A stretch of DNA of 64,000 nucleotides from Flavobacterium aciduliphilum (GCF_003268855.1 NZ_QLSZ01000005.1:124001-188000); one strand, 5' to 3'. Counted from the stretch's first letter, positions 35,069 to 44,685 are shown. Program-made: numbers and translations. The notes: generated from the letters alone by a model not told the origin.

Positions 35069-36886
35069 ATGAAAAAGATTTTCCTTGCTTTTCTAGTTTC
35101 GGCTGTGGCCTTAGCACAAAAACCAATTTTTACATCGGCTAAAGTCAAAGCGGCAACGGTGTATTTCAATGCAGCCGAATTGCAGCAAACTACTTCGGTC
35201 AATCTTCCTGTGGGAACGAGCGAAATTGTGATTAAAAATGTCGCCGATTATTTGAATGAAAACACAGTTCAAATTGGCGCGCCATCTTCAGTTACCGTGT
35301 TGTCGGTGCAGTTTACGCAGAATTACATGTCAGAATACGAAATTGACGAAAGCAATCCTGCTATTAAAAAAGTGCGCGATAGCATAACGAGAGTGCAAAA
35401 AGAAATCAACAAAGTGCAAATTGAGAAGGTTTCCAATAGTAAAACTACCGAATTGTTAGACAAAAATCAGATGGTTGCGGGAGCCAATACTGGGTTGAAT
35501 GTAACCGAATTGATAAAATTAGCGGATTATTACAAAATCAAACGAACAGAATTGAGTACTACCTATCTTGTTTTAGAAGAAAAAGAGACTCTTTTAAACA
35601 AGAAGCTACAAGCCTTAAACGAAAAATTAGCCGTCAATACTCAAAAAGAAGAAAAAACTTCTAAAGGAAAATTAGTCCTTCAAGTCATGAACGAAGTAGC
35701 CGGAAACGTGAATTTGGATATCAATTACATTACCAACACAGCCTCATGGAATCCGTTTTATGATTTGAGAGTTGACAGTGTGAAAGATCCCATCAACATG
35801 ATGTACAAAGCACAAGTAACACAAAATTCGGGCATCGATTGGAAGAAGGTAAAACTTACCTTATCCAGCGGCAATCCAAATCAGAATAATCAAGCCCCTT
35901 TGTTGAGTTCTTGGTTTTTGAGGTATGGAAATTTATACAAAGCCCATGAGGAGTTGTACGATAGAAAAAATGTGATTCAATCATTAACAGGAAAAGTTAC
36001 CGGATTGCAAATAGAACCTTCACAGGGAATCAAAAAAGAAACAAGAATTCAATTGCGAGGCAGCAGAACAATAACAGACGATAATCAATCATTAGTAGTT
36101 ATAGACAATCAAATTTCAACTGCCGAAGTCATGAAACAATTACCGCAAGAGTCAATAAAATCAGTCAATGTGCTTAAAGGTGATCAAGCAGCGGCATTAT
36201 ACGGAGATCAAGGTGCCCATGGTGTAATTATAGTAACAACTAAACAAATGGATGACTACACTTCCATCAACGAGAACCAACTCAACGTTTCTTTCGATAT
36301 AGATATTCCGTATGATATTTTATCCAATGGAAAAGCACATTCCGTAGCCTTAAAAGAAATTAAATTACCTGCTACGTACAAATATTATGCAGCGCCACGA
36401 GTAGATAAAGAAGCCTTTTTATTAGCAGAAATTAATGAGTATTCAAAATACAATTTGTTGCCTGGAGAAGCCAACATTATCTTTGAAGGATTGTATGTAG
36501 GTAAAACGAGCATCAACCCTAATCAAACTGCCGATACCTTAAACTTAAGCATGGGACGCGATAAAAAAATTGTGGTTAAACGTGAAAAAGTAGCCGATAA
36601 ATCGGGAACTCGATTCTTATCTTCTTATAAAGAACAAACGTTTACGTACGATTTAACCATCAGAAACAATAAAAAAGAAGAAGTACAAATGCTATTGAAA
36701 GACCAATATCCGTTGAGCACGGACAAAGACATCACGATAGAAGTATTAGAAGACGGAAAAGCCAAAGTAAACACTGAAACAGGCATCATGACTTGGGATT
36801 TAAAACTTCCTCCAAACGAAACAAAAAAAATCAGAATCAGTTATAAAGTGAAATACCCTAAGGATAAAGTGATTGAGAATTTATAA
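35069..36886 (+). CDS. DUF4139 (mucoidy inhibitor MuiA-like) protein with SusC-plug-like insert
   Basis: 605 aa with signal peptide MKKIFLAFLVSAVALAQ. Residues 20-120 match the DUF4140 N-terminal domain (VYFNAAELQQTTSVNLPVGTSEIVIKN), followed by a coiled coil (about 95-200) and a DUF4139 beta domain (about 205-605: NTASWNPFYDLRVDS, VTQNSGIDWKKVKLTLSSGNP, FTYDLTIRNNKKEEV). Between the two DUF4139 halves, residues about 301-393 look like a SusC/RagA-type TonB-receptor plug (SLTGKVTGLQIEPSQG, IQLRGSRTI, SLVVIDNQIS, IKSVNVLKGDQAAALYG, GVIIVTTK). No barrel follows. Envelope or periplasmic protein of unknown function, translationally close to the upstream Cys-rich protein. Confidence 0.85.
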   Translation: MKKIFLAFLVSAVALAQKPIFTSAKVKAATVYFNAAELQQTTSVNLPVGTSEIVIKNVADYLNENTVQIGAPSSVTVLSVQFTQNYMSEYEIDESNPAIKKVRDSITRVQKEINKVQIEKVSNSKTTELLDKNQMVAGANTGLNVTELIKLADYYKIKRTELSTTYLVLEEKETLLNKKLQALNEKLAVNTQKEEKTSKGKLVLQVMNEVAGNVNLDINYITNTASWNPFYDLRVDSVKDPINMMYKAQVTQNSGIDWKKVKLTLSSGNPNQNNQAPLLSSWFLRYGNLYKAHEELYDRKNVIQSLTGKVTGLQIEPSQGIKKETRIQLRGSRTITDDNQSLVVIDNQISTAEVMKQLPQESIKSVNVLKGDQAAALYGDQGAHGVIIVTTKQMDDYTSINENQLNVSFDIDIPYDILSNGKAHSVALKEIKLPATYKYYAAPRVDKEAFLLAEINEYSKYNLLPGEANIIFEGLYVGKTSINPNQTADTLNLSMGRDKKIVVKREKVADKSGTRFLSSYKEQTFTYDLTIRNNKKEEVQMLLKDQYPLSTDKDITIEVLEDGKAKVNTETGIMTWDLKLPPNETKKIRISYKVKYPKDKVIENL

Positions 36887-36930
36887 ACTTTTCTTGTTTA
36901 TCAGAATTCTAGAATGAGAACTTTTCTAAT

Positions 36931-36975
36931 AGAGCATTAGGTTTATTTAAACCTGATGCTTTATTTCTTTTATAG
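36931..36975 (+). terminator. intrinsic terminator after the DUF4139 gene
   Basis: GCATTAGGTTTA (36934-36945) pairs with TAAACCTGATGC (36948-36959), with one mismatch and a 2-nt loop, followed by TTTATTTCTTTTAT. The remaining 36976-37121 spacer shows no gene. Confidence 0.7.
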
Positions 36976-37121
36976 AATTAGAAGATTGAATAACAGAAAA
37001 AATCTAAAAAAGGACACAAAACAGGTTAAACAAAAAACCAAGAAATTCTTTACGTTTAATCACACCCCTTTTTAAAATAAAATACTAGTAAAAAAAGGCA
37101 AGCATTAGATTATTAAAAAAT

Positions 37122-37715
37122 TTACTTATTCTTGCTCATACACTGTTTTCGACTTTTGTATTGTTTTAAATAATCGCCTTTAGGCTTACCATCATCAAAA
37201 GAACTATACAACAGCGGAAATGGATAAGCCGCTTTACTTCGAGCTTCCTCATTGGTCCACCCTTCATATTCGATTCGATAAATTGCCGAATACATTTGCG
37301 CACGACCTATACCATGAAAACAGTGAATTAAAACAGGATAATTTTTCTTGTTATCCATAATTTTAAAAAACAAATCTAAATTCTTCTGATTAGGTACTTG
37401 ATCGGAGCCATCGTTAAAATAATTTACCCCAGGGATCTTTGAGACAGCCAATTTTTCTGCTTTGAGTTCGCTTGGTACTTCAGGATTGTTCACATCATCT
37501 CCCGTACCTGGAAAACGAAGATCTACAATAGATTTAATATGGTATTTTTTTACATAATCGGCAATTTCATCTGGTGGAATGGCCCCACTTTTATAGACTT
37601 TACCTTCTGTAATAGTCATAAAATTGTGGTTTATGTGTCGGTCGTAAATATATTTTCCGGTCAATGCCACTACAACAAGTAACACACCAAGGCTGATTTT
37701 CTTTTTTACACTCAT
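37122..37715 (-). CDS. membrane-anchored dual-specificity/tyrosine phosphatase-like protein
   Basis: 197 aa. One N-terminal membrane segment (about 8-24), then a PTP-fold domain. The active-site loop is IHCFHGIGRAQ with Cys132 and Arg138, matching the HCx5R signature. VYKSGAIPPDEIADYVKKY and IKSIVDLRFPG are usual for the small DSP/SiW14-like group. The catalytic domain would face the periplasm if the helix is an uncleaved signal anchor. Its ATG overlaps the stop of the LTA-synthase-like gene by one base (TAATG), so the two are translationally coupled and may act on the same envelope phosphate-containing polymer or lipid. Confidence 0.85.
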   Translation of the reverse strand: MSVKKKISLGVLLVVVALTGKYIYDRHINHNFMTITEGKVYKSGAIPPDEIADYVKKYHIKSIVDLRFPGTGDDVNNPEVPSELKAEKLAVSKIPGVNYFNDGSDQVPNQKNLDLFFKIMDNKKNYPVLIHCFHGIGRAQMYSAIYRIEYEGWTNEEARSKAAYPFPLLYSSFDDGKPKGDYLKQYKSRKQCMSKNK

Positions 37716-39634
37716 TATTTATCTAATTTTTTGTCAATGATACGCGCCATGAAATCTTGTAAAAAGGCTTGACATTTTTTTTCTAACAAATTCATCGCAG
37801 CAGTTCTGTGTTTTATTAAATTGTGCTTTAATTCCTTGTCATTCTTATCATAAAAACCAACCGCTTTTTCACCATCCAAAGTGCAAATATAATTGCCACT
37901 CATCATTTGATACTGATCTGAAGAATAGCGCATCACAAAAGGAGTAGGAGCTTCTTTGCTGATGAGGCTTCGTCCCCAACTTCTAAAAGGTTTTTCATAA
38001 CCTATCATATCCAACAATGTGGGATAAATATCTATTTGTTGCGCCCAATCTTTATTGATTCCTTTATATCGTTCACTTGGCGTAAAAAACAAAATAGGTA
38101 CTGTATGAAAATTTTGATCTTTACCGTACTCAGGATAATAAATTAAATTATCATGATCGGCTACCAATACAAAAATCGTATTGGAATACCAAGGTTGTTT
38201 TTTGGCTGCTTTAAAAAATTGTTTTAATGAATAATCGGTATACCCAATACATTGATGGATTGGGTTGTCTCCTTTTGGAAATTTGCCTTCATATTTTTCT
38301 GGAATCACATAGGGTTCATGCGAAGAAACCGAAAAAAGAGTTGCCATGAAAGGCGATTTCTTTCGACTCAAAGTTGTATTAAAATACTGAAAAAAGGGTT
38401 CGTCCCAAATGCCCCATGACCCATCAAAATCGTCATCGTTATTGTATTCATTCTTTCCATAATAATGATCAAAACCAAGGATGTTGCTAAAGCCTAAAAA
38501 ACCCATGGATCCATTGGGAGCCCCATGAAAAAATGACGTATCATAGCCCTCACTTTTGAGCACTGAAACTAAAGATTCTATCTTTTGCTTCGGATAAGGC
38601 GACGAGGTAAACGCATCTTTAAACGAAGGAATTCCTGCCAAAACCGATGACATCCCGTGAATAGACTTATACCCATTCGCGTAAGCATTGGTAAAAATCA
38701 GGCTGTGTTGAGCCAAAGAATCGACAAACGGCGCATATCCTTTATAATTTGGTATTTTATTGTCTTTGTTAAAAGCACTGATGTATTCTTTACCGAAACT
38801 TTCCAATATAAATATAACAATATTGGGTTTAATTTTAGGATTTTTGTTGTAGTGTTTCACAGGAATAACTAGTGAATCAATTGTTTGTTGATTTACCAAG
38901 TGTACTTTTTTAAATGTATTGGTATTCCAAGTTCTGATAATAGCAAATGGCGTATTGAGTACAAAATCAGCTTGAGAAGCATCAGTAACATATTTACTTG
39001 CATCGAGCATGTTGATGGGTCGAGTACTTTTTTTAAAATCGCCTCGAATACCTCCCACACACAAAGTAGCCACAAGCAAAAGACTAAGTATCGACACTGT
39101 GAAAAACCGTGGGGATGGTTGATGTTTAATATGTCTAACTTTTACTTTTTTGTAGCCATACACCCAGAGAAAAGCACAACAGAAAAACAACAAAAAGACA
39201 TGCCAATATTCAACTACAAAATTTAGAAACAACCGTGTTTTGTTGCTTTCATGCTCCAAGGTATCGAGCGAGGCTCTCGTACTTCTGTTAAAAGTATATT
39301 TGTAATAAATAAAATCAATAAAATTGGCAGCATAAGCCAAAAGATTGGTCACAAAGTATAGATAAAACAACCCTTTTTGAAAGGATTGACGCGTGTTGAT
39401 AAGTAGAGGCAACAAAGACAAAACAATGAAAAGCGCATTGATATATAAAATAGTGGTTGTATCAAATGCGATACCGTGATAGGCTAGCTTTAAAAAATCG
39501 GAAATTGAATCTATTTTAATTAAATCCTTGTTATAAATAAAGAAAAGCAATCGTGCAATCATATAAAACACGTATGCCAATCCGATTCTATACAATAAGG
39601 CTTTATATTCGTTGATTCGTAAATGTTTTTTCAT
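37715..39634 (-). CDS. LTA synthase family sulfatase (phosphoglycerol or phosphoethanolamine transferase-like)
   Basis: 639 aa. About five N-terminal membrane helices within residues 1-190, then an extracytoplasmic sulfatase-fold domain (about 255-600). Metal and nucleophile regions: NIVIFILESFGKEYI, NAYANGYKSIHGMSSVLAGIP, FFHGAPNGSMGF, WDEPFF, SSHEPYVIP, VADHDNLIYYP. Gram-negative bacteria do not make classical lipoteichoic acid, so the acceptor is probably a lipid, LPS or periplasmic glycan. It is co-transcribed with the downstream phosphatase and has its own TAGTTTTG -7 box. Confidence 0.88.
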   Translation of the reverse strand: MKKHLRINEYKALLYRIGLAYVFYMIARLLFFIYNKDLIKIDSISDFLKLAYHGIAFDTTTILYINALFIVLSLLPLLINTRQSFQKGLFYLYFVTNLLAYAANFIDFIYYKYTFNRSTRASLDTLEHESNKTRLFLNFVVEYWHVFLLFFCCAFLWVYGYKKVKVRHIKHQPSPRFFTVSILSLLLVATLCVGGIRGDFKKSTRPINMLDASKYVTDASQADFVLNTPFAIIRTWNTNTFKKVHLVNQQTIDSLVIPVKHYNKNPKIKPNIVIFILESFGKEYISAFNKDNKIPNYKGYAPFVDSLAQHSLIFTNAYANGYKSIHGMSSVLAGIPSFKDAFTSSPYPKQKIESLVSVLKSEGYDTSFFHGAPNGSMGFLGFSNILGFDHYYGKNEYNNDDDFDGSWGIWDEPFFQYFNTTLSRKKSPFMATLFSVSSHEPYVIPEKYEGKFPKGDNPIHQCIGYTDYSLKQFFKAAKKQPWYSNTIFVLVADHDNLIYYPEYGKDQNFHTVPILFFTPSERYKGINKDWAQQIDIYPTLLDMIGYEKPFRSWGRSLISKEAPTPFVMRYSSDQYQMMSGNYICTLDGEKAVGFYDKNDKELKHNLIKHRTAAMNLLEKKCQAFLQDFMARIIDKKLDK

Positions 39635-39658
39635 TCTTGAAAGACATCAATTTTAGTG

Positions 39659-39666
39659 CAAAACTA
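39659..39666 (-). promoter_or_regulatory. candidate -7 box (TAGTTTTG) for the sulfatase-phosphatase operon
   Basis: The minus strand reads TAGTTTTG followed by CAC, a good match to TAnnTTTG, 24 bp before the ATG at 39634. Confidence 0.55.
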
Positions 39667-39747
39667 CTAAATCCTAAAACTATAATATAAAATATATTGT
39701 TAATATATAAATTATTGGTTAATTTGCATCAAATAATGTTGTTTATA

Positions 39748-41523
39748 ATGAGTACGATAACACGTCTTTTCGATTTTCCCTATCATCAATTAGAAAAAAA
39801 TAATTTATCCGATTGTTTGGTTACCAAATATAATGGAAAATGGGTAAAGACCTCAACAAAAGAATATATTACTAAATCGAATGTAATTTCACGTGCTTTG
39901 CTTCGATTGGGTGTTGAAAAAAACGACAAAATTGCTATCATTTCGTCTACAAATCGCACGGAGTGGAATATTATGGATATCGGGGTGTTACAAACAGGAG
40001 CGCAAACAGTCCCTATTTACCCCACCATTTCAGAAGACGATTATGAATATATTTTAAATCATTGCGAAGCAAAATATTGTATCGTTTCTGATGTAGAAGT
40101 CTTATACAAAGTAAACTTGATTCGTGAAAAGCTTACTTTTTTAAAAGAAGTCTATTCGTTTAATGAAATTGAAGGGTGCAAAAATTGGAAAGAACTCTTA
40201 AAACTAGGAGAAGACGAAAGCAATCAACTAGAGGTAGAAGACAGAAAAAACAACGTACAATCTGACGAATTAGCCACAATTATCTATACTTCTGGAACCA
40301 CAGGAAAACCAAAAGGTGTCATGCTCTCTCACAACAATATTGTTTCAAACGTGTTGGATAGTGCTTCTCGAATCCCTTTTAAAGAAAGCAGCAGTAAAGC
40401 GTTAAGTTTTTTGCCGATTTGCCATATTTTTGAACGGGTCATTTTGTATATCTATCAATATTATTCGGTATCCATTTACTTTGCCGAAAGCATAGACAAA
40501 TTATCCGACAATATAAAAGAAGTACAACCTACAGTTTTTTCGGTTGTGCCTCGTTTACTCGAAAAAGTATACGATAAAATCATCGAAAAAGGCTCTGCGT
40601 TAACAGGAATTAAGAGAAAATTATTCTTTTGGGCGGTAGATCTCGGTCTGCAATATGAACCTTATGGCGCCAATGGAATCTGGTACAACTTTAAATTGGG
40701 CATCGCTCGAAAATTAATTTTTAGCCAATGGCAAAAAGGTCTCGGTGGAAATTTAACCGTGATGGTTTCTGGAAGTGCCGCTTTACAAACTCGTCTCACT
40801 CGTATTTTTGCAGCCGCACAAATGCCTGTTATGGAAGGGTATGGTTTAACTGAAACTTCACCCGTAATTACTGTAAACGACAAGAGAAACCGCTTGTTTA
40901 AAATAGGAACAGTTGGAAAACCAATTCACAATGTCACAGTAAAAATTGCTGAAGATGGCGAAATTTTATGCAAGGGACCCAATGTAATGCTAGGGTATTT
41001 CAAAGACAAAACCCTTACAAAAGAAGTACTTGTCGAGGGCTATTTTCATACGGGAGATATTGGCGAAATTGATGCGGAAGGATTTTTAAAAATCACCGAT
41101 AGAAAAAAAGAAATGTTTAAAACTTCGGGAGGAAAATACATCGCACCTCAAGTTATTGAAAACACTATGAAACAATCCTTATTTATTGAGCAAATCATGG
41201 TGATTGGCGATGGTGAAAAAATGCCTGCCGCTTTTATTCAACCGAATTTTGAATACACCAAACAATGGGCTTCTTCACTTGGTATAGAATTGGGTGCAAC
41301 TCATGAATCATTAATTACACATCCAAAAGTGTTGCAAAAATTCCAAGAAGAAATCGAACACTACAATGAAAAATTTGGAAATTGGGAAAAAATCAAAAAA
41401 TTTGAATTGACATCAAATGTTTGGAGTATTGATGGAGGCGAATTAACTCCAACCTTAAAATTAAAACGTATAATAATCAAAGAAAAGTATAAGGCTCTTT
41501 ACGAGAAAATTTACAACGAATAA
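39748..41523 (+). CDS. long-chain fatty acid-CoA ligase (AMP-dependent synthetase)
   Basis: 591 aa from the ATG at 39748 (MSTITRLFDFPYHQLEK); 17 codons further upstream in frame look non-conserved. ANL-superfamily enzyme activating fatty acids to acyl-CoA through acyl-AMP. The AMP-binding P-loop is IIYTSGTTGKPKGVMLSH, followed by LSFLPICHIFERV, the YGLTETSPVI motif, GYFHTGDIGEID and the hinge ITDRKKEMFKTSGGKYIAP. It could serve fatty-acid recycling or beta-oxidation. It is divergent from the sulfatase gene. Confidence 0.93.
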   Translation: MSTITRLFDFPYHQLEKNNLSDCLVTKYNGKWVKTSTKEYITKSNVISRALLRLGVEKNDKIAIISSTNRTEWNIMDIGVLQTGAQTVPIYPTISEDDYEYILNHCEAKYCIVSDVEVLYKVNLIREKLTFLKEVYSFNEIEGCKNWKELLKLGEDESNQLEVEDRKNNVQSDELATIIYTSGTTGKPKGVMLSHNNIVSNVLDSASRIPFKESSSKALSFLPICHIFERVILYIYQYYSVSIYFAESIDKLSDNIKEVQPTVFSVVPRLLEKVYDKIIEKGSALTGIKRKLFFWAVDLGLQYEPYGANGIWYNFKLGIARKLIFSQWQKGLGGNLTVMVSGSAALQTRLTRIFAAAQMPVMEGYGLTETSPVITVNDKRNRLFKIGTVGKPIHNVTVKIAEDGEILCKGPNVMLGYFKDKTLTKEVLVEGYFHTGDIGEIDAEGFLKITDRKKEMFKTSGGKYIAPQVIENTMKQSLFIEQIMVIGDGEKMPAAFIQPNFEYTKQWASSLGIELGATHESLITHPKVLQKFQEEIEHYNEKFGNWEKIKKFELTSNVWSIDGGELTPTLKLKRIIIKEKYKALYEKIYNE

Positions 41524-41606
41524 TTGTATGTAGACTTGCTTTTTAGAGTTAGATCTTCCTCCTTTTTCAACAAAACGTTTAATATAATTTTACTACTTTA
41601 GCACCC

Positions 41607-42368
41607 ATGAATAGTGTAGTAATTATAGGTTCGGGAAATGTAGCACAACATCTTATCAAAGCGGTTGAAAAGGCCCCCGATTTGGACTTGGTGCAAGTGT
41701 TTTCTAGATCGCATTCGGGATTAAAACACCTTGTCCCTCAAGAAAAAATTACTTCAAACTACGAAGAACTTAAAGACGCTACGATATACCTAATCTGCGT
41801 ATCAGACAATGCGATTCCTAGTGTGTCTTATGCTCTGCCGTTTCAAGGAAAATTAGTAGCACATACTTCGGGTAGTGTGACGCTACAAGAGATGAGCACT
41901 CAAAATAGAAGAGCGGTTTTATATCCACTACAAACATTTTCTAAACAAAAAGAACTTGATTTTACAAAGGTCCCCCTTTGTTTAGAAAGCGAGTATGAGA
42001 CCGATTATGAAATTCTCGAAAAAATAGCTTCTGCCCTCTCCCATACGGTATACAAGATTGATTCTACACAACGTCAGGCATTGCATGTTGCTGCTGTTTT
42101 CGTTTGTAATTTTGTCAATCATTTGTATAAAATAGGAAACGATATTTGTGATGAATACGACATTCCTTTTGCTATATTGCGTCCACTTATTATGGAAACT
42201 GCTTCAAAAATAACCGTTTTGTCGCCCAACGAAGCGCAAACAGGACCTGCCAAAAGAAATGACACTACTACAATAAATAAGCATCTGAATGGGTTAACAA
42301 AACCAAACCAAAAAGAACTTTACAAAATACTAACAAAATCTATCATTGATGATGTCGAAAAACTATAA
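41607..42368 (+). CDS. Rossmann-fold/DUF2520 domain protein
   Basis: 253 aa. The N-terminal NAD(P)-binding Rossmann domain starts SVVIIGSGNVAQHLIKAVEK. The C-terminal DUF2520 domain (about 125-250) contains RQALHVAAVFVCNFVNHLYKIGND and ETASKITVLSPNEAQTGPAKRND. The family resembles NADP-dependent F420 or ketopantoate-type reductases; the substrate is unknown. It overlaps the KdsC-like gene by about 20 bp and begins a four-gene run with KdsC, UbiA and Maf homologues that is common in Flavobacteriaceae. Confidence 0.88.
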   Translation: MNSVVIIGSGNVAQHLIKAVEKAPDLDLVQVFSRSHSGLKHLVPQEKITSNYEELKDATIYLICVSDNAIPSVSYALPFQGKLVAHTSGSVTLQEMSTQNRRAVLYPLQTFSKQKELDFTKVPLCLESEYETDYEILEKIASALSHTVYKIDSTQRQALHVAAVFVCNFVNHLYKIGNDICDEYDIPFAILRPLIMETASKITVLSPNEAQTGPAKRNDTTTINKHLNGLTKPNQKELYKILTKSIIDDVEKL

Positions 42369-42879
42369 AGAACTATTAAACCAAATTACAACATTTGTTT
42401 TTGATGTAGACGGCGTACTTACCGATAGCTCGGTACACATCACTCCTACTGGAGAAATGTTACGAATCATGAACATCCGTGATGGATTTGCGATGAAAGC
42501 TGCCTTGGAAAGTGGTTATCGCGTATGCATCATCTCGGGAGGCAATAACGAAGGGGTTCGAATTCGTTTGCGCAATTTAGGCATTTACGACATTCATTTG
42601 GCGAGTCCAAACAAAGTTGATACGTTCAACGAATATATTGAATTGTATGGCATTCAACCTGAAAATGTATTATACATGGGCGATGATATTCCCGACTATC
42701 ATGTGATGCAATTGGTAGGATTGCCAACATGCCCCCAAGATGCGAGCCCAGAAATTAAAACTCTTTCAAAATATATTTCACATAAAAATGGTGGAAAAGG
42801 CGCCGTTAGAGATGTCATTGAACAAGTGATGAAAGTACAAGGAAAATGGCATTTGTATTATAATGGTAAACACGATTAA
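42349..42879 (+). CDS. KdsC-type HAD phosphatase (Kdo-8-phosphate phosphatase-like)
   Basis: 176 aa. A cap-less HAD protein with nucleophile motif FVFDVDGVLTDSSVHI, IISGGNNEGVRIRLRNLG, and the acidic motif YMGDDIPDYHVM. KdsC hydrolyses Kdo 8-phosphate to Kdo for lipopolysaccharide; the length and sequence fit, but related proteins act on other sugar phosphates. Two ATGs (42349, 42352) are adjacent and both overlap the end of the DUF2520 gene, so translation is probably coupled. Confidence 0.88.
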   Translation: MMSKNYKELLNQITTFVFDVDGVLTDSSVHITPTGEMLRIMNIRDGFAMKAALESGYRVCIISGGNNEGVRIRLRNLGIYDIHLASPNKVDTFNEYIELYGIQPENVLYMGDDIPDYHVMQLVGLPTCPQDASPEIKTLSKYISHKNGGKGAVRDVIEQVMKVQGKWHLYYNGKHD

Positions 42880-42885
42880 AGTAAC

Positions 42886-43812
42886 ATGAACTATTTACGA
42901 TTCATTCGCTATAAAAATTTACTTCTTTTAGCCTTAATGCAATTGGTATTTCGATTGGGTTATCTAGAACTTATCAAAATCCCTTTGTCTTTATTTTATT
43001 GGCAATATGCTCTATTGATGGCTTCTACAGTATTAATAGCAGCTGGAGGTTATATCATTAACGATATTTTTGATCAAGACATTGACGGAATAAATAGACC
43101 CCATCAAAATTATATTGGGTCATTGATTTCAGAAAACAATGCCTACACCCTCTATGCAGTGCTCACTATTATGGGTGTGGGTTGTGGGTTTCTATTAGCC
43201 AATTCCGTGGACCATGCCAACTTTGTCATTATCTTTGTTCTTGTCGCTACCTTGCTATATTTCTATGCCAGTTATTTGAAACGAATAGCCTTACTAGGTA
43301 ATATTCTCATTGCAGCCTTGCTGGCTTTTAGTGTTATTATTATTGGCATTTTTGATATTTTCCCCAATACTTTTGATGTCAATCGGGCGCAAATGGCGGT
43401 GGCTTTTTCCATTTTGCTAGATTATGCAAAATTTGCCTTTTGTCTTAATTTAGTTCGCGAAATCGTCAAAGATATCGAAGACATAAGTGGTGATGCAACC
43501 TATGGTTTACAAACCTTACCTATTCTAATTGGAGCTACCAAAACCCGAATTATTGCTTTTGTATTGCTTATACTCCCTGCACTTTATTTACTATACTACA
43601 CCTACAATTATCTTTTTGCAAATGGATTGTACTATGCCATTGCGTATATGGTTTTGCTCGTACTTTCACCGCTATTTGTATGTGCAATAAAAATTATACA
43701 CGCCCGCGAAAAGCAAGAATACCATCAAATCAGTACGCTTTTAAAGTGGATTTTATTTTTCGGAATCATTTCTGTTGCAGTCATTACATTAAACATTATC
43801 CACCATGCCTAA
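42886..43812 (+). CDS. UbiA-family prenyltransferase
   Basis: 308 aa with about eight to nine membrane helices. The first Asp-rich motif is NDIFDQDIDGINRP, and a second one lies in EIVKDIEDISGDATYG. The C-terminal half is hydrophobic. Flavobacterial members are often annotated as geranylgeranylglycerol-phosphate geranylgeranyltransferase-like, but the true substrate is unknown. It begins 6 bp after the KdsC-like gene and overlaps maf by 8 bp. Confidence 0.88.
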   Translation: MNYLRFIRYKNLLLLALMQLVFRLGYLELIKIPLSLFYWQYALLMASTVLIAAGGYIINDIFDQDIDGINRPHQNYIGSLISENNAYTLYAVLTIMGVGCGFLLANSVDHANFVIIFVLVATLLYFYASYLKRIALLGNILIAALLAFSVIIIGIFDIFPNTFDVNRAQMAVAFSILLDYAKFAFCLNLVREIVKDIEDISGDATYGLQTLPILIGATKTRIIAFVLLILPALYLLYYTYNYLFANGLYYAIAYMVLLVLSPLFVCAIKIIHAREKQEYHQISTLLKWILFFGIISVAVITLNIIHHA

Positions 43813-44395
43813 TAAAATAAAAATCATACTCGCATCAGGTTCGCCAAGACGGCAACAATTTTTAAAAGATTTGGATTTAGATGCCTTTTTCGATTTGGAA
43901 ATACGAGTAAAAGAAATCGAAGAACACTATCCCAAGGATTTAAAAGCAGCCGAAATCACCAACTATTTAGCGCTATTAAAAGCACAAGCTTTTGACAATG
44001 AACTTGCTCCAAACGAGGTGTTAATCACTAGCGACACAATTGTTTGGCACAAAGAACAAGCCCTTGGCAAACCCAAAGATTATGAAGATGCTGTGCGTAT
44101 TCTACAATCCTTGTCTGAGGCTACACACCAAGTAATCACATCGGTTTGTTTTAAAACTAACGAAAAAACAGCGCTCATACACGAAGTGACAGAAGTAACT
44201 TTTTCAAAATTAACTCCTTCACAAATTCACTATTATTTAGACCACTACAAACCCTTTGATAAAGCGGGGGCTTATGGGATTCAAGATTGGATTGGATTAA
44301 TTGGGATTTCAAAAATTGATGGTTCTTATACAAATGTGGTAGGGTTGCCAACAGAAAAAGTATATCATTATTTAACAACACATTTCATAAAATAA
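43805..44395 (+). CDS. maf: Maf family nucleoside triphosphate pyrophosphatase
   Basis: 196 aa. Features: IILASGSPRRQQFLKDL at the N-terminus, ITSDTIVWHKEQALGKPKDYEDA with the acidic catalytic residues, and FDKAGAYGIQDW near the C-terminus. Maf/YhdE proteins hydrolyse non-canonical or canonical NTPs (dTTP, UTP and modified forms). It overlaps the UbiA-like gene by 8 bp and is the last gene of the run. Confidence 0.95.
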   Translation: MPNKIKIILASGSPRRQQFLKDLDLDAFFDLEIRVKEIEEHYPKDLKAAEITNYLALLKAQAFDNELAPNEVLITSDTIVWHKEQALGKPKDYEDAVRILQSLSEATHQVITSVCFKTNEKTALIHEVTEVTFSKLTPSQIHYYLDHYKPFDKAGAYGIQDWIGLIGISKIDGSYTNVVGLPTEKVYHYLTTHFIK

Positions 44396-44439
44396 TCGTA
44401 ACTTTCGACTTGTAAAATGATTTTTAATAGACTATTACT

Positions 44440-44685
44440 ATGGAAACCGAACAAGAAATCAATGCGAAAATTATGAAAGTGACTATGGTAATTCATGAAA
44501 ACTATCCCGAATTATCAAAATATTTAAACGAAATGCCTATCACAGTTCCTGTGGATTCAAATCCCGAGGTGAATGTGAAAAACCTTCAAAAATATTATGA
44601 TACTTTGCTTACCTTGTTTCGGAATTATGTTGCCGAGCATCAGTTAAAATATGTAAACCAACATAACGATCAAGGGCATTTATAA
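44440..44685 (+). CDS. small conserved-looking soluble protein
   Basis: 81 aa, not assigned to a family. It is acidic with predicted helices: MKVTMVIHENYPELSKYLNEMPITVPV then a second helix YYDTLLTLFRNYVAEHQ. The codon use is like that of its neighbours, and the spacing (45 bp after maf, 11 bp before the micro-ORF) fits a real gene in a unit with the symporter. No membrane segment or catalytic motif is visible. Function unknown. Confidence 0.65.
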   Translation: METEQEINAKIMKVTMVIHENYPELSKYLNEMPITVPVDSNPEVNVKNLQKYYDTLLTLFRNYVAEHQLKYVNQHNDQGHL

